DNA from: Limnanthes douglasii subsp. nivea
Lineage: Eukaryota > Streptophyta > Magnoliopsida > Brassicales > Limnanthaceae
Length of the DNA stretch: 64,000 nt
Direction of reading: 5' to 3'
NCBI GenBank assembly: GCA_036936605.1
Contig: JAUPFV010000004.1
Coordinates: forward strand, 93,026,334-93,090,333
Below, piece after piece: positions 22,172 to 31,874 of the stretch (its first letter is position 1; every line of letters begins with the position of its first letter). The translations under genes and the position numbers were made by a program. The notes beneath the pieces were generated by a model. That model was not told where the DNA came from and did not search any database. It saw only the letters and a program-made list of their open reading frames with translations.

Positions 22172-22241
22172 TTGGCGCCGTCTGTGGGAATCAGTGATAC
22201 CAAAAAGGAATCTTTTTTCTTTGAAAATCACACTTTACGAG

Positions 22242-22898
22242 ATGAACAACGAAGCTGTGATAGAGAGGGTTGGTAGAGAGGTGATCCGAGCCGTCTCGGT
22301 GTCAGAGGGCGAGGAAGCAACTGGTCGGGAACACCACGACCGAGGTCGGGACAAACGGTCGACCCTAATAATGACCCGAAAACAGCTTCTTGAAGACATT
22401 GCCAGACTAAACGCAGAAAGGGAGCGGGCACTAGACGAGAAAAGGGTCCGGGAAGGAAAAGGCAAGGAACCCCTTTTGGAGGATCATGAGGAGGCCGACC
22501 GTAATGTTGGGCCGCGCATCGAAGCCCGGCCTGTTAGGTATTATCGAGAGCCTCATCCCGAGGAAGGAAAAATTGCGAGAACTCGGCGGTACCCAGAGGA
22601 TCATCGCGGCATGTCGGTTGACTACACCACGGATGATTCATCGGGCAGGGAGTATCGGCGACGGGAAAGGGTCCAGGGCACACGAAAGAATCGTTCCCGA
22701 CGCCCCCGAGGACCCAGGACGGACTCCCCAAAATACAAGAAGGGTAGCACCGAGAAGCAAACCCCGGTGTCCTTTGAGAAGGAAGAAATGCCCGCCGCCA
22801 GCCGTGAAGAGCGGGCCCCGCTGCCCCCAGTGCCATGGCAACCGTCGAACAGCCAGAACCACGGTTACCGAACCAGCAGCCAGTTTATCAGCCCATGA
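22242..22898 (+). pseudogene. E3 gag, N-terminal part
   Basis: ATG at 22242 (MNNEAVIERVGREV) starts 70 nt after the primer site. The product is highly charged (Arg/Glu/Lys) with a coiled-coil-like MTRKQLLEDIARLNAERERA. The frame ends at TGA 22896. Homology continues in a different frame, so there is a frameshift before the gag core at 22980. Confidence 0.75.
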
Positions 22899-22979
22899 GA
22901 TGAGGGACTCCACGGAGTTCAGACAGAAGGACTTGGAGGAGGAGCGTGCGGGTTCGGAGTCAATTGGAGGGCATCTCCA

Positions 22980-24521
22980 TTGTCCGACGAGATATTAGCG
23001 GGACAGCTCCCGAAGCGATTTGACATCTCTAAGCTAGAAAAGTACGATGGGAAGAAGGACCCCGATAATCATTTGGAAGACTTCAAAAACTTCATGCTGA
23101 GCTTTGACAATGATGACAAACTCATATGTAGAGCTTTCTCCATGACTTTCAGGGACCGAGCATCTAAGTGGTACAACCGTTTACCGCAGGGCTGCATCCG
23201 AAACTTCGGGATGTTTTGGACAATGTTTAGGCAACACTTTGTGGGAAGTAAAAGTTTCCGGGCCAACGGAGACACTATTATGAATTGTAGGCAGAAATTA
23301 GGGGAAAGCCTCAGAGAGTACACCAGACGATTCATCGACGCGAAGACCGACCTAGACCACTGCGAAGAGAATGTGGCCCTAACTGCGTTCCGTTTGGGTC
23401 TGCTCCCAGGACCAATGAAGCAAGCAGTGACGAAAAAACAAGCGTTCACGTTTTCCGCACTTCTAGCTCAAATAGAAAAACAGATATTGATCGAAGAAAC
23501 TGAAGCATCTGAGCTGGCGGCGCAAATTCAGCAAAGTGCACAAGCATCGGTAGTGATAAGGCAGGGCACTCGGTCGGATTACGCTACGGCATTCCAACCG
23601 GTCAGCACAATACACCCGACCCCGCCTGTATCGGCCAAGCCTTCGGTCCTAACAAACCCAAAACCAAAGCAGACGAGTCAGACGACTTCACGACCTATGT
23701 CTAACAAATGGATCCGCCCTACATACTTCACAGACCTTACGGAGTGTCTATCGTCAATCTACGAGAAGACTAAGAAGAGCGGAATGTACCGAAGACCTTT
23801 CCCGATACCGACACCTCGGGAACAAAGGAATAACTGCTATTGTCGCTATCACGAGGACGTTGGGCATGATACTAAAGACTGCATTGCCTTGAAGAAAGAA
23901 ATACAGATGCTCATAGAGCACGGAAACCTCCTAGAGTATGTTAAGAAGGCACATCAAAGTACGACCTCGAAGGAAGTCGTGATAATACCAAAACCCGAAA
24001 CCACCATGGCAATTTCAGAAGTAACCGATCCTTTCGATGTTTCCATTGAGTACCTCGAACCCGAAGCAAGTCGCAACATCATCGGGATTATCGAGGAGGA
24101 AGCCGAGGAGAACGTCGGTAATGTACGAGGCCTTTGTAAATTTTTTGAATCCCTAACTATTTTTGGGGGAGATTCTATGGCAGGAGTTACACATTCGTCC
24201 AGGAAAAGGCACATCGTCAACCTAACCACTCAGTTGGAGGCCAGAACTTACTCCCAGTCCAGAAGCGTCCCGTCTCCGATTCTGTACTTCGACGACGACG
24301 ACATGAGAGACATAGCCGGCCCCAATGAGGATGCCATCGTAATCGGGGCAGCCATTGCGGGGGAGGAGGATCGGCGCATCTTGGTGGATACCGGTAGTTC
24401 GGCCAACATAATCTTCGCATCCACTTTCGCCAAGTTTAGGACACCACCAGTGATTGCACGGTCCGACCGTACCATAGTGGGGTTCACAGGGTCAGCAGCC
24501 GACGTTATAGGAGAATTTTAG
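22980..24521 (+). CDS. E3 gag core, zinc knuckle and protease active site
   Basis: A 513-codon frame with the gag core (KLEKYDGKKDPDNHLEDF, FRDRASKWYNRLPQG), a CCHC-like knuckle (CYCRYHEDVGHDTKDC), the linker FESLTIFGGDSM and the aspartic-protease active site LVDTGSSANIIF. It ends with TAG at 24519 in the protease. Protease coding continues beyond the stop in the same frame (VQLGRG-like), to about 24780. Confidence 0.85.
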   Translation: MSDEILAGQLPKRFDISKLEKYDGKKDPDNHLEDFKNFMLSFDNDDKLICRAFSMTFRDRASKWYNRLPQGCIRNFGMFWTMFRQHFVGSKSFRANGDTIMNCRQKLGESLREYTRRFIDAKTDLDHCEENVALTAFRLGLLPGPMKQAVTKKQAFTFSALLAQIEKQILIEETEASELAAQIQQSAQASVVIRQGTRSDYATAFQPVSTIHPTPPVSAKPSVLTNPKPKQTSQTTSRPMSNKWIRPTYFTDLTECLSSIYEKTKKSGMYRRPFPIPTPREQRNNCYCRYHEDVGHDTKDCIALKKEIQMLIEHGNLLEYVKKAHQSTTSKEVVIIPKPETTMAISEVTDPFDVSIEYLEPEASRNIIGIIEEEAEENVGNVRGLCKFFESLTIFGGDSMAGVTHSSRKRHIVNLTTQLEARTYSQSRSVPSPILYFDDDDMRDIAGPNEDAIVIGAAIAGEEDRRILVDTGSSANIIFASTFAKFRTPPVIARSDRTIVGFTGSAADVIGEF

Positions 24522-24780
24522 GGCGTAGTCCAATTAGGCCGTGGCCTATTCAAAAAAGAGGTTACGGTTTTATTCGTGGTAGTAGACGCGCCGGCTTCCC
24601 ACAATGCCATTTTCGGCTGATCATGGATATCGCGAATGCATGCGGTGTCTTCTACAATCCACCAGTGTTTAAAATACGTGGTTGGAAACAATGTGGGAGT
24701 GGTCCGAAGCAGCCAGAAAGCAGCACGGGAATGTTACCGAGCACCATTGGCACCTAAAAAAGACCAAGAGATGATTTAAG
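24522..24780 (+). pseudogene. E3 protease C-terminal remnant
   Basis: In-phase continuation after the stop reads VVVDAPASHNAIFG, then HQCLKYVVG. It matches the end of the protease in E1 (3280-3450), with further stops. Confidence 0.7.
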
Positions 24781-24818
24781 CTCGAGAATAGCAATTAAAG
24801 GGGCTCACCCCGGAATCA

Positions 24819-26348
24819 TTGCCCGTTGATGACCCCAGGGAAGCCCCAAGCCTTTTGACGACGGACGAAGAATGTGAGCAACACCAATTCGCTGCGGGGA
24901 AATCCTTGCGGATTGGGGTATGCCTCTTACCGACCTTCAGGGAAGAGCTACTGACTCTCCTATGGGAAAACCTAGATTTGTTCGTGTGGTGCTCAAGAGA
25001 TGTCACCGGGGTCCCAGAATCTTTTTCTATTCACAAGTTAACTGTCAACAGAAACGCCAGACCGATCTCTCAAAAGCGTCGGGCTTTTTCCCCGGAAAAA
25101 GCAGACATTATCTTACGAGAAGTCGAGAGAATGATCAGCGTCGGTCATATCAAGGAAGCAAGTTACCCGTTGTGGACCTCAAATCCCGTTCTGGTCAAGA
25201 AGAAAAACGGGAAATGGAGAATGTGCGTGGATTTCACCGACCTTAATCGAGCATGCCTGAAGGACCCCTTCCCGATGCCGAGAATCGACCAGTTGGTAGA
25301 TTCGACCTCGGGTAACAAATTGCTGTCATTTATGGATGCATACGCCGGTTATAATCAGATCAAATTACACGCTGTGGATTAGGAAAGTACCACATTCATC
25401 ACGGGCCGAGGACTATACTGCTACAAAGTAATGCCCTTCGGGCTAAAAAATGTCGGCGCCACATACCAAAGGCTAGTTAACAAAACGTTCGAGGGTCAAA
25501 TTGGGAGGAATATGGAGGTGTACATCGATGATATGTTGGTTAAAAGCGGTACGGATGAAGCCCACCTTACCGATCTGAGAGAAACCTTTGATAACCTGCG
25601 GGGAATAAATCTCAAGCTTAACCCGGAAAAATGCTCCTTCGGGGTCCGATCAGGAAAATATCTAGGTTTCTTCGTTAGCGAGAAAGGGATTGAAGCCGAT
25701 CCCGTCCAACTACGAGCTCTGACCAATATGACTCCGCCCCGGAGCATCAAGGAAGTCCAGATCCTAACAGGACATCTGGCTGCCTTAAATCGATTTAATT
25801 CTCGGTCATCTGATAAGTGCGCTCCCTTTTTTCAGGTCTTGAGACAAGCCAAAAAAATTTCCTGGACTTCCGAATGTAACGAAGCGTTCTTGGGAATTAA
25901 ACAATATCTGTCATCCCCGAACCTCTTGAGAAAGCCCGTCGCAGGCGAGACACTTTTTCTTTACGTTGCGGTTACTCACTTTGCGGTTAGTGCGGCTTTG
26001 ATCAGTGAGTCAGGACCTGCCCCTACAGCGGTTTACTTTGTGAGCAAAAGCCTGCTAGACGCGGAGACTCGGTATTTGAAGTTGGAAAAAATGGTTCTCG
26101 CCTTAGTCACGGCAGCACGAAAAATGCGCCCGTACTTTCAAGCCCACCCTATCATAGTCCGAACCTCGTTCCCACTCAAGTACATCCTCCAGCGACCAGA
26201 CATGTCCGGGAGAATGTCCAAATGGTCGGTCGAATTGGGCGATTTTGACATCGACTTCGAACCTCGGACCCGAACGACCAGATCAGGACGCGCCTTCCCA
26301 AGAAGTTGCACTGAACGAATGGACCGTCCGAACCGACGGGGGGGCTAA
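24819..26348 (+). pseudogene. E3 reverse transcriptase and first RNase H, one internal stop
   Basis: Frames 24819-25382 and 25431-26348 form one RT. They contain WCSRDVTGVP, KKKNGKWRMCVDFTDLNRAC and LLSFMDAYAGYNQIK. A TAG at 25380 sits where E1 has Gln/Asp codons. FGLKNVGATYQRLVNK and the intact catalytic YIDD (codon from 25521) follow. The first RNase H has the conserved YFVSKSLLDAETRYLKLEKM. The frame then drifts near 26270 by a small deletion. Confidence 0.88.
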
Positions 26349-26760
26349 CGTCAGTGGCTGTGGAGTAGGGATACAAATAGTTACTCCATCGGGCATTAGC
26401 ATGCACTAAGCCGTTCGATTTGGTTTCCATACTTCGAACAATGAAGCTGAATACAAGGCTGCTCTGGCAGGGCTACGGTTAGCACAGGTATGTGGGGCAA
26501 AGCGGGTACGCCTCGTAAGCGATTCCCATCTTTTGATAACCCAAGCTTCGGGGATTGCGGAAGCTCGGAAAGAGCATCTGGTACAATACCTAGCAGCACT
26601 CAGAGTGCTAGCCGTCTCTTTTGACAAAGTCACCTACGAACATGTCCCGAGAAGCGAAAACGTAGCTGCAGATTCTTTGGCAACAATTTCCTGCTCCAGT
26701 AACTATCCTTGGGTGACCGAACAAGAAAGCCCGTCGATTATCAAACGTCACGAGTTAGAT
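26300..26760 (+). pseudogene. E3 second RNase H
   Basis: Frames read VRTDGGANVSGCGVGIQ, then a stop at 26407, then FGFHTSNNEAEYKAALAG, VRLVSDSHLLITQ and NVAADSLATISC. This is the same domain as in E1, with one stop and an upstream frame break. Confidence 0.8.
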
Positions 26761-27206
26761 AACCGACCTGAAATTGCCTGTCAAATCTCTTCGGTAACAA
26801 TCTCAGATTGGCGACGTGACATTATCGCATTCTTAGCTGAAGGTAGGTTGCCTAGCGATAACGCCTCAGCTCGGAAAGTACGCAACAAGGCTCGGGGTTA
26901 CGTCCTTTTAGGTGAAGTACTATACAAGAAATCCTTCAGCCGCCCCCTGCTCCGATGCTTAGGGGCCCATGAATCACAAATAATTGTATCTGAGCTGCAT
27001 GATGGTGAGGGTGCAGCACATTGCGGTTACAAAGCTTTGATTAGAAGGATTCTTCTCGCGGGGTTCTATTGGCCGACGATAACAGCAGATGCACGACTAA
27101 TAGTCAAAACGTGCGATACGTGTCAACGATTCGCAAACGCGATAAACGTTCCCGTGGTTCCTCTAGAGTCCATATCCGAAGGTCTACCCTTTGACCGATG
27201 GGGAAT
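26760..27206 (+). pseudogene. E3 integrase, N-terminal part, cut by E4
   Basis: The frame holds the integrase zinc finger (HDGEGAAHCGYKALIRRI, then CDTCQRFAN) and stops at PFDRWGI, where E4 begins. The remaining integrase starts at 32245 with GIGLVGPLP. Confidence 0.88.
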
Positions 27207-27576
27207 TGAAGGAGAGTGAAACGTAGCAGAAGCTTAAAAGAGGGATAAAACCCTAATTTTGTTTTTTATTTAATCAAAATAGTCTGTCGACAAAATAAGG
27301 TATAGGATGCTTTATATAGCATCTATCCAAAACCCTAATATCAAATAAAGAAAATTACATAAATGTCTAGAAACTAAAACAAATAAATAAAATAACGTCT
27401 AAATATGAAAACTGATTTTTGAAGGTTTTAGAGGTCGAATTTGGGTATTAAACTTTGTGACAAGTCACAGTTTTGAAATCTTACGGTCTCGTCGAAATCT
27501 TCGATTTGAGTACCTATTTCACCTAATTCCGATACCTGACCAAGAAACCAGTTTGTCCGCAATCTTCGCTACATCA
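27207..27576 (-). repeat. 3' LTR of E4
   Basis: 370-bp direct repeat of 31875-32244. On the minus strand it starts TGATGTAGCG and ends CTCCTTCA. TATA-like GCTATATAAAGC lies at about 27310-27321. Confidence 0.95.
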
Positions 27577-28199
27577 TCCTTCCCCGGTTGGAAAGAATTC
27601 GACCTCGAAATCAAAACGTGGAAACATTGGACGAACTGCACTACGACATTCGGAAGTAAATGACTCAACTCCAATGCTATGGAAACCCCGAGTTATAGCA
27701 TCCAAGTCAGCATCGAAAGAGTTACCATAAAGCTTGATAAGAAACTTGGCCCAACGAAATTCAAATTCTTCATCAATTTCCCAATAAACCTTGTTGAAGT
27801 GTTCAAATTTCTGCTTCTCCCTTTCAGCTTCCAGTCTTATTACGTCATCCTGGAAATTCCTAGCAAGTAATTCTGACTTCTGTAATTCAAAACGGGTAGA
27901 CTCCCTCTCGTCAGTCAGATACCTCACCTATGCAACACTTTTCCTTCTGATAAATGAATGCTTTCATCTTCTAGTTCAGAGAACTTCCATTTCATGTTTA
28001 GAGCTTTTCATTCGTGCTATTTCAATCGTCCAATCATCTAAACTATAAGAACTATTGGCACCTTCTTTGAACAAACTTTCAATATTTTCCTTCACCTGGC
28101 TGTTCTCTTGCATAACAATACACATCCCGGATTCTAAGTCCCCTTCGGAATGCATCAAAGACTCACCCGCTTCATCTAGAAGTAATTGTTTCGTTTCAA
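27577..28199 (-). pseudogene. E4 downstream fragments of unknown origin
   Basis: Broken minus-strand frames in the pattern of a coiled-coil protein: [20 protein letters not shown] (in another frame from the end of the cyclase ORF), then EKQKFEHFNKVYWEIDEEFEF, ending FDFEVEFFPTGEG next to the polypurine tract. The very end resembles the usual 3' end of gypsy pol or UTR. The rest may be another captured host fragment. I cannot name it. Confidence 0.4.
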
Positions 28200-31016
28200 C
28201 TCGTCTTTTTCAGCCATCTTTAAACTGTCTAGTTTGAGTTCGTCATATTCTGCTGGCAACTCCTTACCTAGATCTAAGTCGTCAGATTCGATTTTTATAT
28301 CCAGGTTAGAAGCGTGAAGTGTAATCCCATCGAAGTTCTCAACAATATTTACCACTGTTGGGCAGGCTTCTTTTCCACATTTAAGTTCTTCACTGATGCA
28401 AGTTTCCGCTTCCAACAACTCTTTCAGCTGCTTAAAAGTTTGCAAGATAACCTTGGCTCGCTTTGTCTGAGTAACTACATCTGTACTCTTTGAATTCTCC
28501 AAACTATCAGAAAATGCAAGTGCCCATATAGGAAATATGTTTCGATAGAGCGTGTAGTGTAACATACAGTTCCTCATGAAAACTCCAGTTATTTCCTGTT
28601 GAGGAAAATCACCATCTTCTAATTGCGAGTTGATAATAAATTTCGCTGCTCGGTGAAGAGGCCTTGCATCTCTTTCTGCCTGTCCTGTATGAATCAAACC
28701 CATCATAGCCCATGCCGTTTGCACCAAGTTCGATCTTGTCCCTTCGAGAGGAATGTATTTCTTCTGTGGACACGAAAGGTAGCTCTCTCCCCAACCACCG
28801 TCTTCTTTTTGTGTCTCGAGAAAGAAGTTAGTACCTCTACGCATAGCGGCAGAGTTGTCATAACTCTTGCCACCCGCCGCTAATCCTCCAAGTGCGAACC
28901 ACGTACCATACATGAAGCAAACTCCCCAGTTTCCGTACCATGAACCATCAGCCATTTGTATAGTGTCAAAATAGTCTAAAGCTTTGCTTATGAAATTGTG
29001 GATCTCTCGTGTTCTATGACCCGGATATTGTTTTCCGAATAAAACCAGCGCTTGGATTGCAGAGGCAGTGCATTCAACGTATTCGTGCTCGATCACAATG
29101 TCCTCAAAGAATTCTGTAGGGTTTAGGAGGTCCAACCACTTTTGAGATCCAGCTGGTTCCCATGCGGCTAAACCACCTTTTTTACTCTGTAGAGAAAGAA
29201 TAACATTGACAGCATCATACAACCGTTCAGGTTTCATCTTTTCACCAACAATATTCGGCGGCAAAAGCGAGAGTAGCAAGCAGCACTTTAGTCCTTCTGC
29301 AGTGCAATCAGAAACTTGCCACCCGTGGTCTTGATAGGAAAATGTCCATGACCCTTTAGAAATATGACGGTACATGCTCTTAAAATCGCCAGAAGGGTTA
29401 TCTCTGACCTGAGACTCTTTTAAAAAGTAATGCCCTTTCTTAAGCACATCCGAGATCTCGTCGTTAAGGTTAGCAGCTAAAAGAGCTTGAATTGACAAAC
29501 TAGTATCCCAAAGTTGGCTTCCAAAACTCTGCAACGTCATTCCATCTTCTGCAAGCCATAAGTAATCGACAATCCTAGCGACATGTTTTTTAAAACTATC
29601 TCCGTTTGGATCTTCGACCCAACAAGCAAGCATGCATAAAAACTTTTCCACGACTCCAATGGTAATATATCGACTATTTTCATCTTCGTAGTGGATGTGG
29701 TTTATAGTTGTTTGAAGAGCCTTCTCTCTGACAAATTTGTTAAGCGGCCAACACCTAAGGAGAGGTTCGCCAAATGTATAGAGTGTGACCCAAATTAGAT
29801 CATGAGCCCAGTGATGGGGATAGTATAAATCCTCCTCTGCGCATAGATGGCGTACTTTGGTCCACTTAATTTCAGTGTAAGGCTGCAAGTAGAGTTCCTC
29901 TCTCAGTCGAAGAATAAGAGGTGTTATTGGACCGACAAATCTTTTGCCATATAAATACGACATTGGCATGTATACCAACGGACAGTAACACAACATTTTT
30001 CCTGGATGAAAGGGTAGGCACGAAGGGAGAATCCAAAACTCAGGGGGCATTGGGTTGGTTCCAGACCATTCAAACAGGCCGAGTAACGAAAGCCATGTTT
30101 TTCCCCAAGATGGTATGTAAGTGAGACCACCATGATCAAGAATCCATTTTCTGGCTCTAGCGCAGGCATTATCCTCACCACTATCGGCTTCTTCTCCAAG
30201 AATACGCATGCAAATATAGTTTAGCGCCGAGCTGAACATTGTGCTCTGTCCTTCTAAGTGAAATCCCCATCCTCCATCTTCATTCTGATGATTGAACATA
30301 TACCGAACGATTTCTCTACGGTGCTCTAGACTTAATACAGCGTTTAGGTGTCCAGTAATATATAGACATAGTATCTGAATCCTCGCTAGATGAATCTCGA
30401 CCATGCCTACCACACAACCCCCCATCACTTGAAGAAGCCTATCCCAATCGCCAGAGCATCTGAAAAGCTTTAAAGCTCTTAAATTATTTGCTCCGGTGCT
30501 TAGAGGCCCAAAACTTGTTCCGTTGTACAGCTCGTTCAAGCAACTCGTTTTCAGAGACGATGCAGCAACGCTAGGTCCAATAGGTTCGGCAGCGGCTCCT
30601 TCCGCGATTCCGTGAAGCCGTTTCACCGACAGCTCCTCAGGCCAATTCCTTTCTAAAGCACGAACTTGATCTTTCATTTTCACCCAAATCGTCGCGAATT
30701 CCATAAATATTCTATCCAGTAACTCAAAGGATGCAACACGGACTAAAATTTCGGCAGTGGTTATCCATGGCAAGATAACGACTGAGTGAGTGTTGTCAGG
30801 AGGTCTGGATGGCGGCAAGAACAGTGTTGAATAATCTCCAAAATTATCCGCTGTCGTTGAAAATTTGGATTCCAAATTTTTGTCTTTTTCAGTGGACCAA
30901 AAATTTTGTTTCAAAGGTTTTAATTTTCTAATCTTAATTTTTGATTTTCTTCTAGGATTAGAGAAAGAATTATTGTTTACCTTGTCGAAAGAAGATGCGA
31001 TTTTTTCTGGTGTTAT
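28176..31016 (-). CDS. Chimeric ORF of E4 with a captured, intronless oxidosqualene cyclase (triterpene synthase) domain
   Basis: An open frame of about 946 codons, starting directly after the gag TAG and with no obvious ATG at its head. Numbered from the TTG at 30914, residues 1-181 are unrelated to cyclases, 182-800 are oxidosqualene cyclase, and 803-912 are unrelated. Cyclase signatures are present: QW-type repeats ([25 protein letters not shown]), the catalytic DCTAE at 536-540 (D536) and [20 protein letters not shown] sequence at about 404-420. The motif at 307-312 reads MLCYCP. The family has MWCYCR in beta-amyrin and MLCYCR in lupeol synthases, so Leu is lupeol-like and the Arg is replaced by Pro. 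Plant cyclases are about 760 residues from genes with many introns. This copy is spliced but lacks about the first 130 residues and the last few, so catalysis is doubtful. Confidence 0.93.
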   Translation of the reverse strand: MTPEKIASSFDKVNNNSFSNPRRKSKIKIRKLKPLKQNFWSTEKDKNLESKFSTTADNFGDYSTLFLPPSRPPDNTHSVVILPWITTAEILVRVASFELLDRIFMEFATIWVKMKDQVRALERNWPEELSVKRLHGIAEGAAAEPIGPSVAASSLKTSCLNELYNGTSFGPLSTGANNLRALKLFRCSGDWDRLLQVMGGCVVGMVEIHLARIQILCLYITGHLNAVLSLEHRREIVRYMFNHQNEDGGWGFHLEGQSTMFSSALNYICMRILGEEADSGEDNACARARKWILDHGGLTYIPSWGKTWLSLLGLFEWSGTNPMPPEFWILPSCLPFHPGKMLCYCPLVYMPMSYLYGKRFVGPITPLILRLREELYLQPYTEIKWTKVRHLCAEEDLYYPHHWAHDLIWVTLYTFGEPLLRCWPLNKFVREKALQTTINHIHYEDENSRYITIGVVEKFLCMLACWVEDPNGDSFKKHVARIVDYLWLAEDGMTLQSFGSQLWDTSLSIQALLAANLNDEISDVLKKGHYFLKESQVRDNPSGDFKSMYRHISKGSWTFSYQDHGWQVSDCTAEGLKCCLLLSLLPPNIVGEKMKPERLYDAVNVILSLQSKKGGLAAWEPAGSQKWLDLLNPTEFFEDIVIEHEYVECTASAIQALVLFGKQYPGHRTREIHNFISKALDYFDTIQMADGSWYGNWGVCFMYGTWFALGGLAAGGKSYDNSAAMRRGTNFFLETQKEDGGWGESYLSCPQKKYIPLEGTRSNLVQTAWAMMGLIHTGQAERDARPLHRAAKFIINSQLEDGDFPQQEITGVFMRNCMLHYTLYRNIFPIWALAFSDSLENSKSTDVVTQTKRAKVILQTFKQLKELLEAETCISEELKCGKEACPTVVNIVENFDGITLHASNLDIKIESDDLDLGKELPAEYDELKLDSLKMAEKDELKRNNYF
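30372..30920 (-). other. Non-cyclase segment fused upstream of the cyclase
   Basis: About 180 residues with conserved-looking text (for example [40 protein letters not shown]) lead directly into [10 protein letters not shown] of the cyclase. The segment is probably a piece of another host transcript. The opposite strand also reads plausibly (for example [19 protein letters not shown]), so the original coding strand is uncertain. No family can be assigned. Confidence 0.45.
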
Positions 31017-31844
31017 CTAAATATCATCGTATACATTATAAATCGGATCGTCTTCTTCTTCATCACCGTATACATCATAAATCGGATCTCCTAATTCCGA
31101 CCAAGTTTCATCAGAAATTTCACCTTCGTTGTCAGTCTCATACTCATCAAAGAGTGGATGTTTGAGTATCGGCGACTCCTCCATGTCACCATCAAAGTCA
31201 GGAATGTTGACTTTCTGGGTCCGGCGAGCCAACTGGTGCGGCGACTCGGTCACATCTGTGCGAGCCAGCAGCTGATAGAATTCGTCGGTATATGTATCCA
31301 CAGAACTAGGTTCCTGACGAAGATTCTGACGTCGCTGGTAGAGTTCCCGCTCGAAGTTGTAGGGAAGGAAAGCCTTGCGGAGTTTTCTTTTGAATTTCTC
31401 CCAACTCTGGACTTTATCCTTGCCTTCACGCACGCGGTTCTGCTTCACCTGCTGCCACCAAGCCTGTGCCCTACCGCGTAGGTGAATGGTGACTAATGCG
31501 ACCCTTCTCTCCTCGGGAACTTCCTTGAAGTCCAGGACTTCTTCAATCTGGGATAACCAATCGATAAGTGCCTCTGCCTTAAGGCTGCCATCAAAGTCCG
31601 GGATGTCTATCTTGAAACCAAGCTCCCAGCGGCGTGGGTGAGAAGTAGTCTGGTCGATCCCCTCCCCAAAAGGGTTCACCATACCCTCAACCTCTGTGTT
31701 TTGTTGCTTGGCGGTAAGAACAGCCACTTGCCGGGTAAGATCGGCTACCTGACGGCGTAGGTCAGCATCTTCACGATCTTCTACATCACTTGTATCTCGG
31801 TACACTCTAGCGCCACCGCGACCGCTGGTTCTTGCTCGTACCAT
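31017..31844 (-). CDS. E4 gag (truncated)
   Basis: A 275-codon frame with ATG at 31844, about 30 nt after the LTR and within reach of the tRNA-iMet primer site. It has an Arg/Gly-rich N-terminus, a short coiled coil (RQVADLTRQVAVLTAKQQ) and the retrotransposon gag core (FKIDIPDFDGSLKAEALIDW, RGRAQAWWQQV, WEKFKRKLRKAFLP, YQRRQNLRQEPSSVDTYTDEF). After about residue 200 the usual capsid end and zinc knuckle are absent. An acidic tail with an imperfect repeat (DPIYDVYGDEEED / DPIYNVYDD) follows. It ends in TAG (31019-31017), in phase with the cyclase frame. Confidence 0.88.
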   Translation of the reverse strand: MVRARTSGRGGARVYRDTSDVEDREDADLRRQVADLTRQVAVLTAKQQNTEVEGMVNPFGEGIDQTTSHPRRWELGFKIDIPDFDGSLKAEALIDWLSQIEEVLDFKEVPEERRVALVTIHLRGRAQAWWQQVKQNRVREGKDKVQSWEKFKRKLRKAFLPYNFERELYQRRQNLRQEPSSVDTYTDEFYQLLARTDVTESPHQLARRTQKVNIPDFDGDMEESPILKHPLFDEYETDNEGEISDETWSELGDPIYDVYGDEEEDDPIYNVYDDI

Positions 31845-31860
31845 CGCGCAGGACTGCCTG

Positions 31861-31872
31861 TGTCTGATACCA
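31861..31872 (-). other. Primer-binding site of E4 (tRNA-iMet type)
   Basis: The minus strand reads TGGTATCAGACA two bases after the 5' LTR end, the common plant initiator-methionine primer site. This differs from the TGGCGCC-like sites of the Tat-type elements here, so E4 belongs to another lineage. Confidence 0.85.
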
Positions 31873-31874
31873 AA

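Noticed and set aside
28509..30371. The cyclase as an ordinary functional host gene into which repeats inserted
   Set aside because: It is intronless, lacks the N-terminus, lies between paired LTRs with a target duplication and primer site, and is in phase with gag. A captured cDNA explains all of this.
30372..30920. Naming the segment upstream of the cyclase as a known protein
   Set aside because: I could not match it to a family with confidence, and both strands look protein-like.
31014..31019. Efficient virus-type readthrough signal at the gag TAG
   Set aside because: The bases after TAG (ATA ACA) do not fit the well-known TAG-CAR-YYA context. Readthrough is therefore only a possibility.
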